DNA of 27,213 nucleotides. It comes from JAGOPO01 sp035524755. GTDB lineage: Bacteria; Patescibacteriota; Minisyncoccia; 2-02-FULL-40-12; GWA2-44-9. Below are positions 20,771 to 27,213 of the stretch, in pieces. The notes below the pieces were generated by a model. It searched no databases, was not told the origin of the DNA, and saw only the letters and a program-made list of their open reading frames with translations. The translations under genes were made by a program, and so were the position numbers. The stretch lies in NCBI GenBank assembly GCA_035524755.1, contig DATKOD010000024.1:1-27213 (forward strand), in the 5' to 3' direction. Position 1 is the stretch's first letter, and every line of letters starts with the position of its first letter.

Positions 20771-21478
20771 TCACAATTCAGCCCCATGGACAACGAGGTA
20801 GGTGGCAACCACGGCGGCCGTCGGAGCGCTCAGAGTCAGTGTCCCCAACGAGGTAATGCGCATGCCCAAGCCATTGGCGGTATCAAGTTCGGACGCATCC
20901 CAGCCCCCTTCGGGACCGATGAAGAGACCGGCGGTACGGCTGCTCCTCGGTGACGGTGAAAACCCGCCACCGGAGGGGTCGAAGAAATAATTCACGTCGT
21001 TTTTGCTCGCATCGGTCCATACGGCATCAAGGTCCACGATGTCGGCAACGTCCGGAACGATACCACGCCCGGCGAGTTCGGCGGCCTCACGCACGACTTT
21101 GCGCACGCGGTCGGGGCGGACATTGAGCTTGACCGTGCGGTTCGTGACGACCGGAACGATGCGGGCGACACCGATCTCGGTCGCTTTCTGAGCGGCGAGT
21201 TCGAAGTTCTCCGCCTTGAGCACCGCGCAGTACATCGTAACCTTCAGCGCCGGTTCCGAAGGATTCTCCCCCACCGACAGCCCCTCAAGGATGACCGCAT
21301 CGTGGTCGAAACGGACGATGCGGCAGTGCGCCTCACGTCCCGAACCATCACCGATCACGACCGTCTCCCCGGGTGCCAGTTTGAGCACCGACCGGAGCTG
21401 GTGTGCCAAGTCCGCATCGTCGATGCGCATCGTCCCCTGCCCAAGTTGCCACGGCCCGATGAACCTATGGATTTTCAT
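20771..21478 (-). CDS. rsmE: RsmE-type 16S rRNA m3U1498 methyltransferase
   Basis: The 235-residue SPOUT methyltransferase would methylate U1498 of 16S rRNA with SAM. The N-terminal PUA-like part includes HQLRSVLKLAPGETVVIGDG. The catalytic part has KAENFELAAQKATEIGVARIVPVVTNR and the knot LFIGPEGGWDASELDTA. The last knot segment, normally LRTETA, reads LSAPTA, so the usual Arg and Glu are lost, and activity may differ. It starts 14 bases inside the end of xseB and is joined to the pspC gene by TGATATG. Confidence 0.86.
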   Translation of the reverse strand: MKIHRFIGPWQLGQGTMRIDDADLAHQLRSVLKLAPGETVVIGDGSGREAHCRIVRFDHDAVILEGLSVGENPSEPALKVTMYCAVLKAENFELAAQKATEIGVARIVPVVTNRTVKLNVRPDRVRKVVREAAELAGRGIVPDVADIVDLDAVWTDASKNDVNYFFDPSGGGFSPSPRSSRTAGLFIGPEGGWDASELDTANGLGMRITSLGTLTLSAPTAAVVATYLVVHGAEL

Positions 21479-21683
21479 CGTCTTCCAAACCCTTCTTGAC
21501 CTCCTCGAACTCGTTGGCGACGGCTTTGAGACGTGCACGGAGCGATTTGACGAGTTCGGCACCCTCTTTGACCTTGCGGAGTCCTTCCTCCACATCGACA
21601 TGGTCCTGTTCATCGAGCCAACGGACGATCTTTTCGAGCTTCTCGAGCGACGGCGAGATGCTTTCAGTCGTGTGTTTGGGCAT
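21465..21683 (-). CDS. xseB: Exodeoxyribonuclease VII small subunit
   Basis: The protein has 72 residues, the normal size, with the family layout: a helical pair SLEKLEKIVRWLDEQDHVDVEEGLRKVKEGAELVKSLRARL and a charged end. Several copies assemble with XseA to degrade single-stranded DNA. xseA is in the same directon but 2.3 kb upstream, separated by the redox genes. It starts 16 bases after apbE and overlaps rsmE by 14 bases. Confidence 0.9.
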   Translation of the reverse strand: MPKHTTESISPSLEKLEKIVRWLDEQDHVDVEEGLRKVKEGAELVKSLRARLKAVANEFEEVKKGLEDDENP

Positions 21684-21699
21684 ATGCGTTCATGATACG

Positions 21700-22593
21700 T
21701 CAGTTCTGTCGCTCGCGAAAGCGCGTGTTCATATGCATGGTATCGGTATCATCGATGAACAGATACGGAACGCGTGCCGCATCCAGCGCGGCCCTGCCGC
21801 GGGTGAGCCCTCCGAGGAACCCGACACTCGCCAATGTGTCCGCCTGACGTGCGGTCGGCGCGATGACGGATACGCTCTTGAGTCCCACCGTCGGCCGACG
21901 CGTACGCATATCGATCTGATGGTGCCAATCGCCGGTATCGGTGGCCCACCGCACCTCGTAATCGCCGGAAGTCGCGATGGCCTCGTCACGCAGCCTGATG
22001 ACGGCGGCCGCCGCGTGCGTATCGGACGGATGCTGGATCGCGACGCGCCACCATCCGTCACCCGGATACGCACCATGAGTGAGGATGTCACCGCCTGCGT
22101 TGATCATCCATGCGGTCGCGTAGTTCAGCTCTGCTGCACCCGCATCGATTGCCATACCCTTGACGATGCCGGCAGGTTCGAGGATCTGGCCGGGTGCGCA
22201 CCGGATACGCAGATTGTCGGCATCGAGTTCGATGGAACGATAATCCGCTGGTGCGTCCGAACGTTGGAAGTGTCCGGGAAGTCCGTATCCGGCCGCGGCA
22301 AGATAACTGCCCACACTGGCATCGAACAGTCCGTCGGTATCCCGGGAAAGCCGTACGCATGCATCAATGACCTCGAACATCTCGCGGCTGACGGTGTTCC
22401 ACCGTCCCGTATGGGCGTTCATCACCGCGAGTTCGCTGTCGGGCCGGAATCTGCTGAACGTCCGGTCCCATTCTTTGAATACCCGCTCGACCGCGGCTGC
22501 GTCCTCCGCGGACTGCGTTTCAGAGACGCCGATCAGCGTGCAGTGCACGGGGATACCCATGCAATGGAACAATTCGTGCCGAACCGGCTCCAT
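21700..22593 (-). CDS. apbE: FAD:protein FMN transferase
   Basis: The 297-residue enzyme transfers FMN from FAD to a Thr or Ser in SGAT-type motifs of exported flavoproteins. Conserved blocks are FHCMGIPVHCTL at the start, FDRTFSRFRPDSELAVMN-like (WDRTFSRFRPDSEL), GLFDASVGSYL, EPAGIVKGMAIDAG, MINAGGDILTHG, EAIATSGDYE, HHQIDMRTRRP and VIAPTARQADTLA, including the metal-binding and FAD-binding positions. No lipobox or signal peptide is seen at the chosen ATG 22593, which is odd for an enzyme that usually acts outside the membrane. It starts 1 base after the stop of the gene for its presumed substrate. Confidence 0.94.
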   Translation of the reverse strand: MEPVRHELFHCMGIPVHCTLIGVSETQSAEDAAAVERVFKEWDRTFSRFRPDSELAVMNAHTGRWNTVSREMFEVIDACVRLSRDTDGLFDASVGSYLAAAGYGLPGHFQRSDAPADYRSIELDADNLRIRCAPGQILEPAGIVKGMAIDAGAAELNYATAWMINAGGDILTHGAYPGDGWWRVAIQHPSDTHAAAAVIRLRDEAIATSGDYEVRWATDTGDWHHQIDMRTRRPTVGLKSVSVIAPTARQADTLASVGFLGGLTRGRAALDAARVPYLFIDDTDTMHMNTRFRERQN

Positions 22594-22594
22594 G

Positions 22595-23056
22595 CTATCG
22601 GATGTTCGCCTGCACCAGTGCGCTTTCCAGCGAGTGCTCGAACGCCAGACTGGTGTATGTCGCACCGGAAACGCCCTGGATGTTCGCTGAACCCGCGCGC
22701 AACGCCTGTTCGATGAGCAGCGGTTGTGCATACCGACTGGGCGAATCATTCGGAATGTCCGGCGTGCGGATATCGACGATTTTTCCGCCCTGTACATCGA
22801 TGGCTACCGTCACGTTGCCCCACGGGATGCGGTATGTGGTGCCGGTATAGGTTGCACGTTCGGGCGCGGGTGTTGGCGTTGAGATCGGGTTCGGTGTTGA
22901 GGATGGCGACGGATTCGGCGTAGGTGTCGGACCGACGGGCTGCACATCGAGACCGATCCGCTGATTGCGCGCGCGGGAATATCCGATGATGAATATCACC
23001 AGAAAGGCACCGATGAAGGATACCGTCAAAATTTTTCTTAGTGCGCGGAGAAACAT
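22595..23056 (-). CDS. Membrane-anchored FMN-binding protein, likely ApbE substrate
   Basis: The protein has 153 residues. Residues 9-26 are a membrane helix, followed by a Pro/Thr/Ser linker (PTPTPNPSPSSTP). Residues 70-153 form an FMN-binding domain as in RnfG, NqrC and PplA: GNVTVAIDVQGGKIVDI, SRYAQPLLIEQALRAGSANIQGVSGATYTS. FMN is expected to be bound covalently through the Thr of SGATYT by ApbE, encoded 1 base downstream. The domain should face outward. The ATG is 1 base after the reductase stop (TGATATG). Confidence 0.92.
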   Translation of the reverse strand: MFLRALRKILTVSFIGAFLVIFIIGYSRARNQRIGLDVQPVGPTPTPNPSPSSTPNPISTPTPAPERATYTGTTYRIPWGNVTVAIDVQGGKIVDIRTPDIPNDSPSRYAQPLLIEQALRAGSANIQGVSGATYTSLAFEHSLESALVQANIR

Positions 23057-23057
23057 A

Positions 23058-23780
23058 TCAACCGAATTGTTGCACAAATATCTGCTCCTTGGGAACCCGG
23101 AGACGCCTGAGCATCGCCCGTGAGCTTTCGATCATGCCCGGCACGCCGCAGACGTACACATCACTGGTCCGCAACCATTCTTCCCGTTTGCCGGTGAACT
23201 GCTCGGTGACGTATCCCCTGGAACCTTTCCACCCGGGACCCGGCCGCGAGAGGACGAACACGGGACTGAAGAGCTCGCTCGAACTCCCGAGCCGCTCGAA
23301 ATAATCGTGGTACGGAATATCCTGCTCCCGCGGCACACCCAACACCAGGAGCGAAAGCATCCCCTCGTTGATGGCCTCCGGCACCATACGGACGAACGGC
23401 GAGACCCCGGTTCCGGTCGCAAGGAAGACCTTTGTCCGGCCCGTACCGTACCGGTACGGATAATCGCTGTACGGACCGTAGACCTCGATCCGTGTGCCGA
23501 CCGGCGCGCTCGCGAAGAATCGGGACCCGACCCCCATGCCGCTGAAGCTGACGATGATGGTGCAGGTCGAATCCGTCCACTCCGCGATGGAGTATGAGCG
23601 CGGCACGGACCCGCCGATCATCGGGGTGATGTAACAGCCGATATCGAAACGCAGTCCCGCCGAGTGCGGGAATGAGAGAACGACCTTCTGGATATGCGAC
23701 CCGATGCGTTCTGATGCGATCACTTCCATCGTCACGAACGGTTCTTCGAGTCGTTCGATGAGTCCGCTAAAAAAGGACAT
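23058..23780 (-). CDS. FAD/NAD(P)H oxidoreductase of the ferredoxin-reductase/NOX type
   Basis: The protein has 240 residues. The FAD domain has VPRSYSIAEW, the RxYS motif that holds the isoalloxazine, and a Gly-rich SFSGMGVGSRFF. The NAD(P)H domain has VFLATGTGVSPFVRMV, LLVLGVPREQDIPY and VYVCGVPGMIESS. It has no iron-sulfur domain. It should take electrons from cytosolic NAD(P)H and pass them to a membrane partner, as the C-terminal half of ferric reductases and NADPH oxidases does. It overlaps the preceding two-helix membrane gene by 14 bases, so the two are surely coexpressed. Confidence 0.9.
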   Translation of the reverse strand: MSFFSGLIERLEEPFVTMEVIASERIGSHIQKVVLSFPHSAGLRFDIGCYITPMIGGSVPRSYSIAEWTDSTCTIIVSFSGMGVGSRFFASAPVGTRIEVYGPYSDYPYRYGTGRTKVFLATGTGVSPFVRMVPEAINEGMLSLLVLGVPREQDIPYHDYFERLGSSSELFSPVFVLSRPGPGWKGSRGYVTEQFTGKREEWLRTSDVYVCGVPGMIESSRAMLRRLRVPKEQIFVQQFG

Positions 23781-24000
23781 GGAAGTTAAACTGGAAGACG
23801 GCCAAGAGGGCATGGATGCACAGGAAGCCGACCGCAAGCCATCCGAACCAGTGATGCGGACCGGTCAGCGGCACCTGCCACCGCATAAAGATTTTCCAGT
23901 TGAATTGTTTGACGATGGCCGTGAGCAGTAGGAGGACGGAAAAAAAACCGCCCATCATGCCGGTCCACCACACCAGGTCATTGCCGAGAATCGTGGTCAT
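23767..24000 (-). CDS. Two-helix membrane protein with conserved-looking histidines
   Basis: The protein has 77 residues and two membrane helices, about 12-31 and 50-72. The second has HHWFGWLAVGFLCIHALLAV: His49/His50 and His63 are 14 and 13 residues apart, the spacing of haem-binding His pairs in helices of ferric reductases and NADPH oxidases. The next gene encodes the matching cytosolic reductase half. I infer a membrane electron carrier that would have to dimerise to bind haem. The family is unrecognised. It starts 12 bases after xseA. Confidence 0.7.
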   Translation of the reverse strand: MTTILGNDLVWWTGMMGGFFSVLLLLTAIVKQFNWKIFMRWQVPLTGPHHWFGWLAVGFLCIHALLAVFQFNFHVLF

Positions 24001-24012
24001 TTCGTATGGTTT

Positions 24013-25206
24013 TTACTTCTCCGATGATACATCTTTTATGGCAGAAGTGAATGATCCCGAAGCTACCCGGGTACGCACGATCTGACCCGTCTTTAATCCC
24101 CCTGCTGACCGAATGACGGTGCCGGTACCGTCCGTGACGATGCTATAGCCCAGGCCGAGCAACCGTTCGGGGTTGGATGCATCCAGGCGCTGTGCGGCGA
24201 CATCCACCTGTTCCATGACCCCGCGGATGCGGTCTCCGAGACGGTCCGTGCCGTGCACGAGACCCTCGCGCAATTGCGCGCCCCGGCCGGAAAGACGGGC
24301 CAGGTGGACCGCGATGCGGTGCGTGAGCGAACGCACATCAGCCGACGATGCAGCAAGCGCGGAACCATAGCCGTGACCGAGTCGCGATGCGAGCGCTGGT
24401 ACGTCAGATGTCAGACGTGACCACGTTCCATTGAGCGTGTGCGCTGCGCCGGTCGGCGTGCTCGCCGACGCATCGGCGACCAACTGTGCCAGCGGCACGT
24501 CGCGCTCATGACCGATACTGACGACGGTCGGCACACGTGACCCGAAGACACCGCGCACGACCCACTCGTCATTGAACGCGCGCAAGTCCTCGAGCGAACC
24601 GCCACCGCGGATGATGACCAACACGTCCGCATGGCCCGGGTGTTCGTTGAACCATTCGAGCGCGCGCCGGATTTGACCCGCCGCCGATGCGCCCTCCACG
24701 CGTACGTCGTAGTGGGCGACCCGCATGCCCAGAGGCAGCAGGTTCTTCCTGAAGTCGTCGATGACGGCGCCGGTGCGCGATGTGATGAGGCCGACACGCC
24801 CGACGAACGCCGGGAGCGGTCGTTTGCGTTCGAACAGACCCTCGCCATCCAGCTTCCTTTTGAGCGCTTCGTACGCTTTGCGCAACGAACCCTCCCCTAC
24901 CGGCTCCAACACCTCGACGCGGAACGAGAAACGACCCTTCGGTTTGTACACTGATGCGAGGCCGCCGACCTTGACCATCATGCCTTGTTCCAGGGCTACG
25001 CCAGATTCACGGTATGAATACGGACTCATGTAGCACCCCATCGTGGCCTCGATCATCTGGTCTTTGAGCGTGAAATACGTGCCACTGGGCAACGCTTTTG
25101 ATTCGATGACCTCGCCCTGCACGGTGAAGTCGCGCTGGCTCAACAGCTCGTTGGTCAGGTCGAGGAATTCGGAAACGCTGAAAATGGCGTCGTCGGTGAT
25201 GCTCAT
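24013..25206 (-). CDS. xseA: Exodeoxyribonuclease VII large subunit
   Basis: The protein has 397 residues. An N-terminal OB-fold (FTVQGEVIESKALPSGTYFTLKD) binds single-stranded DNA. The catalytic core has KRPLPAFVGRVGLITSRTGAVIDDF, HADVLVIIRGGGSLEDLRAFNDE, TVVSIGHERDVPLAQLVADASASTPTGAA and a helical C-terminus, closing with the short beta barrel LGYSIVTDGTGTVIRSAGGLKTGQIV. Length is normal. The enzyme needs XseB (21465-21683). The start overlaps the capA stop as ATGA. Confidence 0.96.
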   Translation of the reverse strand: MSITDDAIFSVSEFLDLTNELLSQRDFTVQGEVIESKALPSGTYFTLKDQMIEATMGCYMSPYSYRESGVALEQGMMVKVGGLASVYKPKGRFSFRVEVLEPVGEGSLRKAYEALKRKLDGEGLFERKRPLPAFVGRVGLITSRTGAVIDDFRKNLLPLGMRVAHYDVRVEGASAAGQIRRALEWFNEHPGHADVLVIIRGGGSLEDLRAFNDEWVVRGVFGSRVPTVVSIGHERDVPLAQLVADASASTPTGAAHTLNGTWSRLTSDVPALASRLGHGYGSALAASSADVRSLTHRIAVHLARLSGRGAQLREGLVHGTDRLGDRIRGVMEQVDVAAQRLDASNPERLLGLGYSIVTDGTGTVIRSAGGLKTGQIVRTRVASGSFTSAIKDVSSEK

Positions 25207-26057
25207 GGGCCCAATGATGCCTGATAGTCACGGGAGATGTCCACCGAACGCGTCGCGAAATCGGCGATATGCCCGTCCTTGACCGTGAGGTCGACGAGCA
25301 TCCCGTGCATGGTCAACGGAGAGAACGTCTGATCGAAAATGAAGTTCCCCAGCGAATACGCGATCCATTTTCCCTTGTATCGCTCGACATCCTGCACAAC
25401 ATGGGGATGCGAACCGATGACGAGATCCGCTCCGGCATCGATGGCGGCGTGATAGACGCGTTCCTGCAGCGCATTGTGCACCGTCTCGTATTCGGTACCG
25501 GCATGGAACGACACGACGAGCACGTCAGCCTGCGGCCGCGCCGCGGCGATATCGGCGGTGATGCGTGCCTCGTCGAGCGGATACGTGTATGCGAGGAATC
25601 CGATGCGCGTCGTGCCCACCGTGCGTACGACCGCCGGCCCGTAACCGACCGGGTCGATGCTCGCGGATGCGAGATACTGCAGCGTGTCCGCGAATGCGTC
25701 GCTCCCGTAATCATGCGAGTGATTGTTGGCGACCGAGAGTACGTCGAAACCCGCGTACCTGAGGCCGTCGACGACGCGCGGGTCGGCGCGGAAACAATAG
25801 CCGCATCCGTGCGGTGTCCCGCGTGTGGAAATCGGCGTCTCGAGATTGCCGAACGTCAGGTCCGCGGCCGCGGTGACCGACGCGATGCGCTCGAACGGCC
25901 AATCGAAATCATTCCTCCGGAGCATCGCATCCCCCACGGACCGTGACAGCATGATGTCGCCGACGAACAGAAGGTGGACGGACGGCGGCGCGCTATGGAA
26001 CGCAAGTCCGGCGATATGGACCAGGAACGCGACGAACACCCCTACGATCCATCGCAT
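25203..26057 (-). CDS. CapA-family metallophosphatase-like protein
   Basis: The protein has 284 residues. Residues 3-20 are a signal or anchor. The CapA (PgsA/capsule) domain follows: LLFVGDIMLSRSVGDAM, ADLTFGNLETPIS, DVLSVANNHSHDYGSDAF, DVLVVSFHAGTEYE, GADLVIGSHPHVVQDVERYKGKWIAYSLGNFIFDQ. The Asp, His and Asn residues of the metal centre are present (GDIML, NLETP, NNHSHDYG, HAG, GSHPH). Members are linked to poly-gamma-glutamate or capsule synthesis, but no other such gene is near. It starts 2 bases after the gene at 26060 and overlaps xseA. Confidence 0.9.
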   Translation of the reverse strand: MRWIVGVFVAFLVHIAGLAFHSAPPSVHLLFVGDIMLSRSVGDAMLRRNDFDWPFERIASVTAAADLTFGNLETPISTRGTPHGCGYCFRADPRVVDGLRYAGFDVLSVANNHSHDYGSDAFADTLQYLASASIDPVGYGPAVVRTVGTTRIGFLAYTYPLDEARITADIAAARPQADVLVVSFHAGTEYETVHNALQERVYHAAIDAGADLVIGSHPHVVQDVERYKGKWIAYSLGNFIFDQTFSPLTMHGMLVDLTVKDGHIADFATRSVDISRDYQASLGP

Positions 26058-26059
26058 GG

Positions 26060-26365
26060 TCAGTGTCTCAGGACCACGAACCCGATGCATGCAAGGGCGA
26101 ATACCACCGCGGCGACGGCGATCAACCGGGGCTCATAATGGTGTGGCGCGATATGTTCGAGGACCGATGGCGCCGGTGGTGGCATCAACGGCTCGCAGCT
26201 GCCCACTTGCCCGGCCGGTCGCGTCAGTTTTTCGTACAGGGCCAAAGCGTCCTGTGCATCGACGCGGTACCAGCCCGACTTCACGAGCCGGTCGACGATG
26301 TCGTCATCGGACGCGTTGCATCCCTTCGCCTTGCGAATGTATTCCAGAAGCGCTGAGTATGCCAT
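26060..26365 (-). CDS. Small tail-anchored protein with UBA-like helical domain
   Basis: The protein has 101 residues. Residues 6-46 are a three-helix domain (LLEYIRKAKG, DDDIVDRLVKSGWYRVDAQDALALYEKL) homologous to the N-terminus of the gene at 16250-16756. A Pro-rich linker follows, then one membrane helix (LIAVAAVVFALACIGFVVL) close to the C-terminus. The function is unknown. It starts 3 bases after the preceding gene's TAA. Confidence 0.75.
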   Translation of the reverse strand: MAYSALLEYIRKAKGCNASDDDIVDRLVKSGWYRVDAQDALALYEKLTRPAGQVGSCEPLMPPPAPSVLEHIAPHHYEPRLIAVAAVVFALACIGFVVLRH

Positions 26366-26368
26366 GTC

Positions 26369-26806
26369 TTAAGTATACTTCCGTTTCTGATACCGCGCTA
26401 TGAGCTCGACGATCATGATGATGAGGATGATGACGATGCCGATGGACACGATGATGTCATACGTATCCGAGAAGAAGTACGTGCAGTCACGTGTCGGCGT
26501 CGTGCAGTTCAGGAGCAGTCCGATCTCATCGGCGAAAATGCCGATACCGGCCCCCACGAGCACGCCGGCGACCTGCATGGCACGGTGCGACGAACCCAGG
26601 ATGCCGATGATGCCGCCGATGGAGAGTGCGATCATCCCCCAGTAGAAGTGGTGGATATGGAACCCGTCGATATACAGTTCCCCGCCGAGCTGCAGTGACA
26701 TGATCCGGGTGATGATGAACGCCGCAATGAACGACAGCAGGATGATGTGCAATCGTTGCTTCCGTTCGTCGCGGAAATCCAGAAGGGATTTGAGGAAATC
26801 GAGCAT
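26369..26806 (-). CDS. Multi-pass membrane protein with HIHHFYWG motif
   Basis: The protein has 145 residues from ATG 26806. Three to four helices are visible (IILLSFIAAFIITRIMSL, HHFYWGMIALSIGGIIGIL, MQVAGVLVGAGIGIFADEIGLLL, IIVSIGIVIILIIMIVELI). IDGFHIHHFYWG and a later GIGIFADEIGLLL place several His next to membrane faces and an Asp-Glu in a helix, which could bind a metal; I know similar motifs from archaeal and CPR proteins of unknown function. Two Cys (LLNCTTPTRDCTYF) may form a disulfide. It is the first gene of the long directon. Confidence 0.75.
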   Translation of the reverse strand: MLDFLKSLLDFRDERKQRLHIILLSFIAAFIITRIMSLQLGGELYIDGFHIHHFYWGMIALSIGGIIGILGSSHRAMQVAGVLVGAGIGIFADEIGLLLNCTTPTRDCTYFFSDTYDIIVSIGIVIILIIMIVELIARYQKRKYT

Positions 26807-26817
26807 CGTAGTAGACT
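26790..26817 (+). promoter_or_regulatory. Promoter TTGAGG-16-TAGACT, leaderless type
   Basis: TTGAGG (26790-26795), 16 bases and TAGACT (26812-26817) stand 7 bases before the ATG at 26825; there is no Shine-Dalgarno. The -35 lies inside the coding sequence of the divergent membrane gene, whose start is only 18 bases away. Confidence 0.4.
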
Positions 26818-26824
26818 TTAGGCA

Positions 26825-27213
26825 ATGAAAGTATCCGTCGTCATCCCGGCCCATAACGAGGAACGATACATCGGGAGGACGCTTGCGGCGGTAAAGGCAC
26901 AGTCCTACCCGGACATCGAAATAATCGTCGTCGACAATGATAGCACCGACCGGACTGCCGAGATAGTGCGCGCCATCCCCGGGGTACGGCTCGTCCAGGA
27001 GACCCGCCGAGGCGTGCAGTTCGCCCGCGAAGCCGGCCGGCACGTCGCCACCGGTGATATCATCGTCAACCTCGATGCCGACTGCCGTCCCGAGCCGGAT
27101 TGGATCAGCCGGGCGGTCGCCCATTTTGCCGACCCGCGCGTCGTCGGGCTTTCCGGTCCGTACCAGCACTACGATGCCTCGGTGCCGTTCCGTCTGGCCA
27201 GCTTCCTCACCCA
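26825..27213 (+). CDS. Family 2 glycosyltransferase, 3' end outside window
   Basis: At least 129 residues are present. VSVVIPAHNEERYIGRTLAAV, DIEIIVVDNDSTDRTAEIV, VQFAREAGRHVATGDIIVNLDADCRPEPDW and VVGLSGPYQHYD are the GT-A fold and the DxD metal-binding motif (DAD) of GT2 enzymes. It should transfer a sugar from a nucleotide sugar to a lipid, glycan or protein; the acceptor cannot be told. It is probably the start of a new plus-strand unit. Confidence 0.93.
   Translation, partial: MKVSVVIPAHNEERYIGRTLAAVKAQSYPDIEIIVVDNDSTDRTAEIVRAIPGVRLVQETRRGVQFAREAGRHVATGDIIVNLDADCRPEPDWISRAVAHFADPRVVGLSGPYQHYDASVPFRLASFLT

Noticed and set aside
1..27213. TGA read as glycine, as in some CPR lineages
   Set aside because: Genes end at TGA in overlaps such as ATGA and TGATATG, and no in-frame TGA interrupts conserved domains.
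1..27213. CRISPR arrays, insertion sequences, tRNA or rRNA genes
   Set aside because: No spaced direct repeats, transposase motifs, terminal inverted repeats or tRNA T-loop patterns were seen.

Overview
The window looks like a chromosome segment of an uncultivated Patescibacteria (CPR) bacterium with a rather GC-rich genome. The grounds are an S-layer-like surface protein of the type common in that group, a DUF5671 membrane protein, a lamin-tail-domain protein, cysteine-free versions of both DNA glycosylases MutY and Nth, many short anchored proteins with Thr/Ser/Pro-rich linkers, and very tight packing. TGA acts as a stop throughout, for example in ATGA and TGATATG junctions, so the code is standard and not the TGA=Gly code of some CPR lineages. 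I could not run any search; family names rest on motifs read by eye. No rRNA, tRNA, CRISPR array or insertion sequence was seen.

Layout. 1-6.6 kb, minus strand: a partial S-layer-like gene with an unusually long leader, a lamin-tail protein, a winged-helix protein, a protease-like protein without catalytic residues, and FKBP with DUF5671. 6.7-7.7 kb, plus strand: two unknown genes. 7.7-10.3 kb: a DUF1295 membrane protein diverging from hisS, followed by a DNA-binding protein. 10.3-13.5 kb, minus: an overlapping run of bPH/AlbA fusion, transglutaminase-like, PEBP, stand-alone tRNA-binding domain and FMN reductase genes. 13.5-15.8 kb, minus: DUF763, RlpA and a small membrane protein. 15.8-20.5 kb: isolated plus-strand genes of unknown function alternate with minus-strand mutY, nth and others. 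20.5-26.8 kb, minus: an 11-gene directon with capA, xseA, a four-gene flavin redox module ending in apbE, xseB, rsmE and pspC. A glycosyltransferase begins at 26.8 kb and leaves the window.

How the parts may work together. The most interesting block is 21.7-24.0 kb: a two-helix histidine-bearing membrane protein, an NAD(P)H/FAD reductase, a membrane-anchored FMN-binding protein with the SGATYT attachment motif, and ApbE, which attaches FMN to such motifs. They are joined end to end and sit between the two exonuclease VII subunit genes. I read this as a minimal route for moving electrons from cytosolic NAD(P)H to a covalent flavin outside the membrane.

A second theme is how genes are expressed. 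Several plus-strand orphan genes are complete compact units with a consensus promoter, a strong Shine-Dalgarno and a hairpin terminator. Several other genes have a -10 element only 6-7 bases before the start codon, as in leaderless mRNAs. Hairpin terminators repeatedly overlap stop codons. A phased array of GTGCCAAA words next to a perfect DnaA box lies inside the lamin-tail gene.
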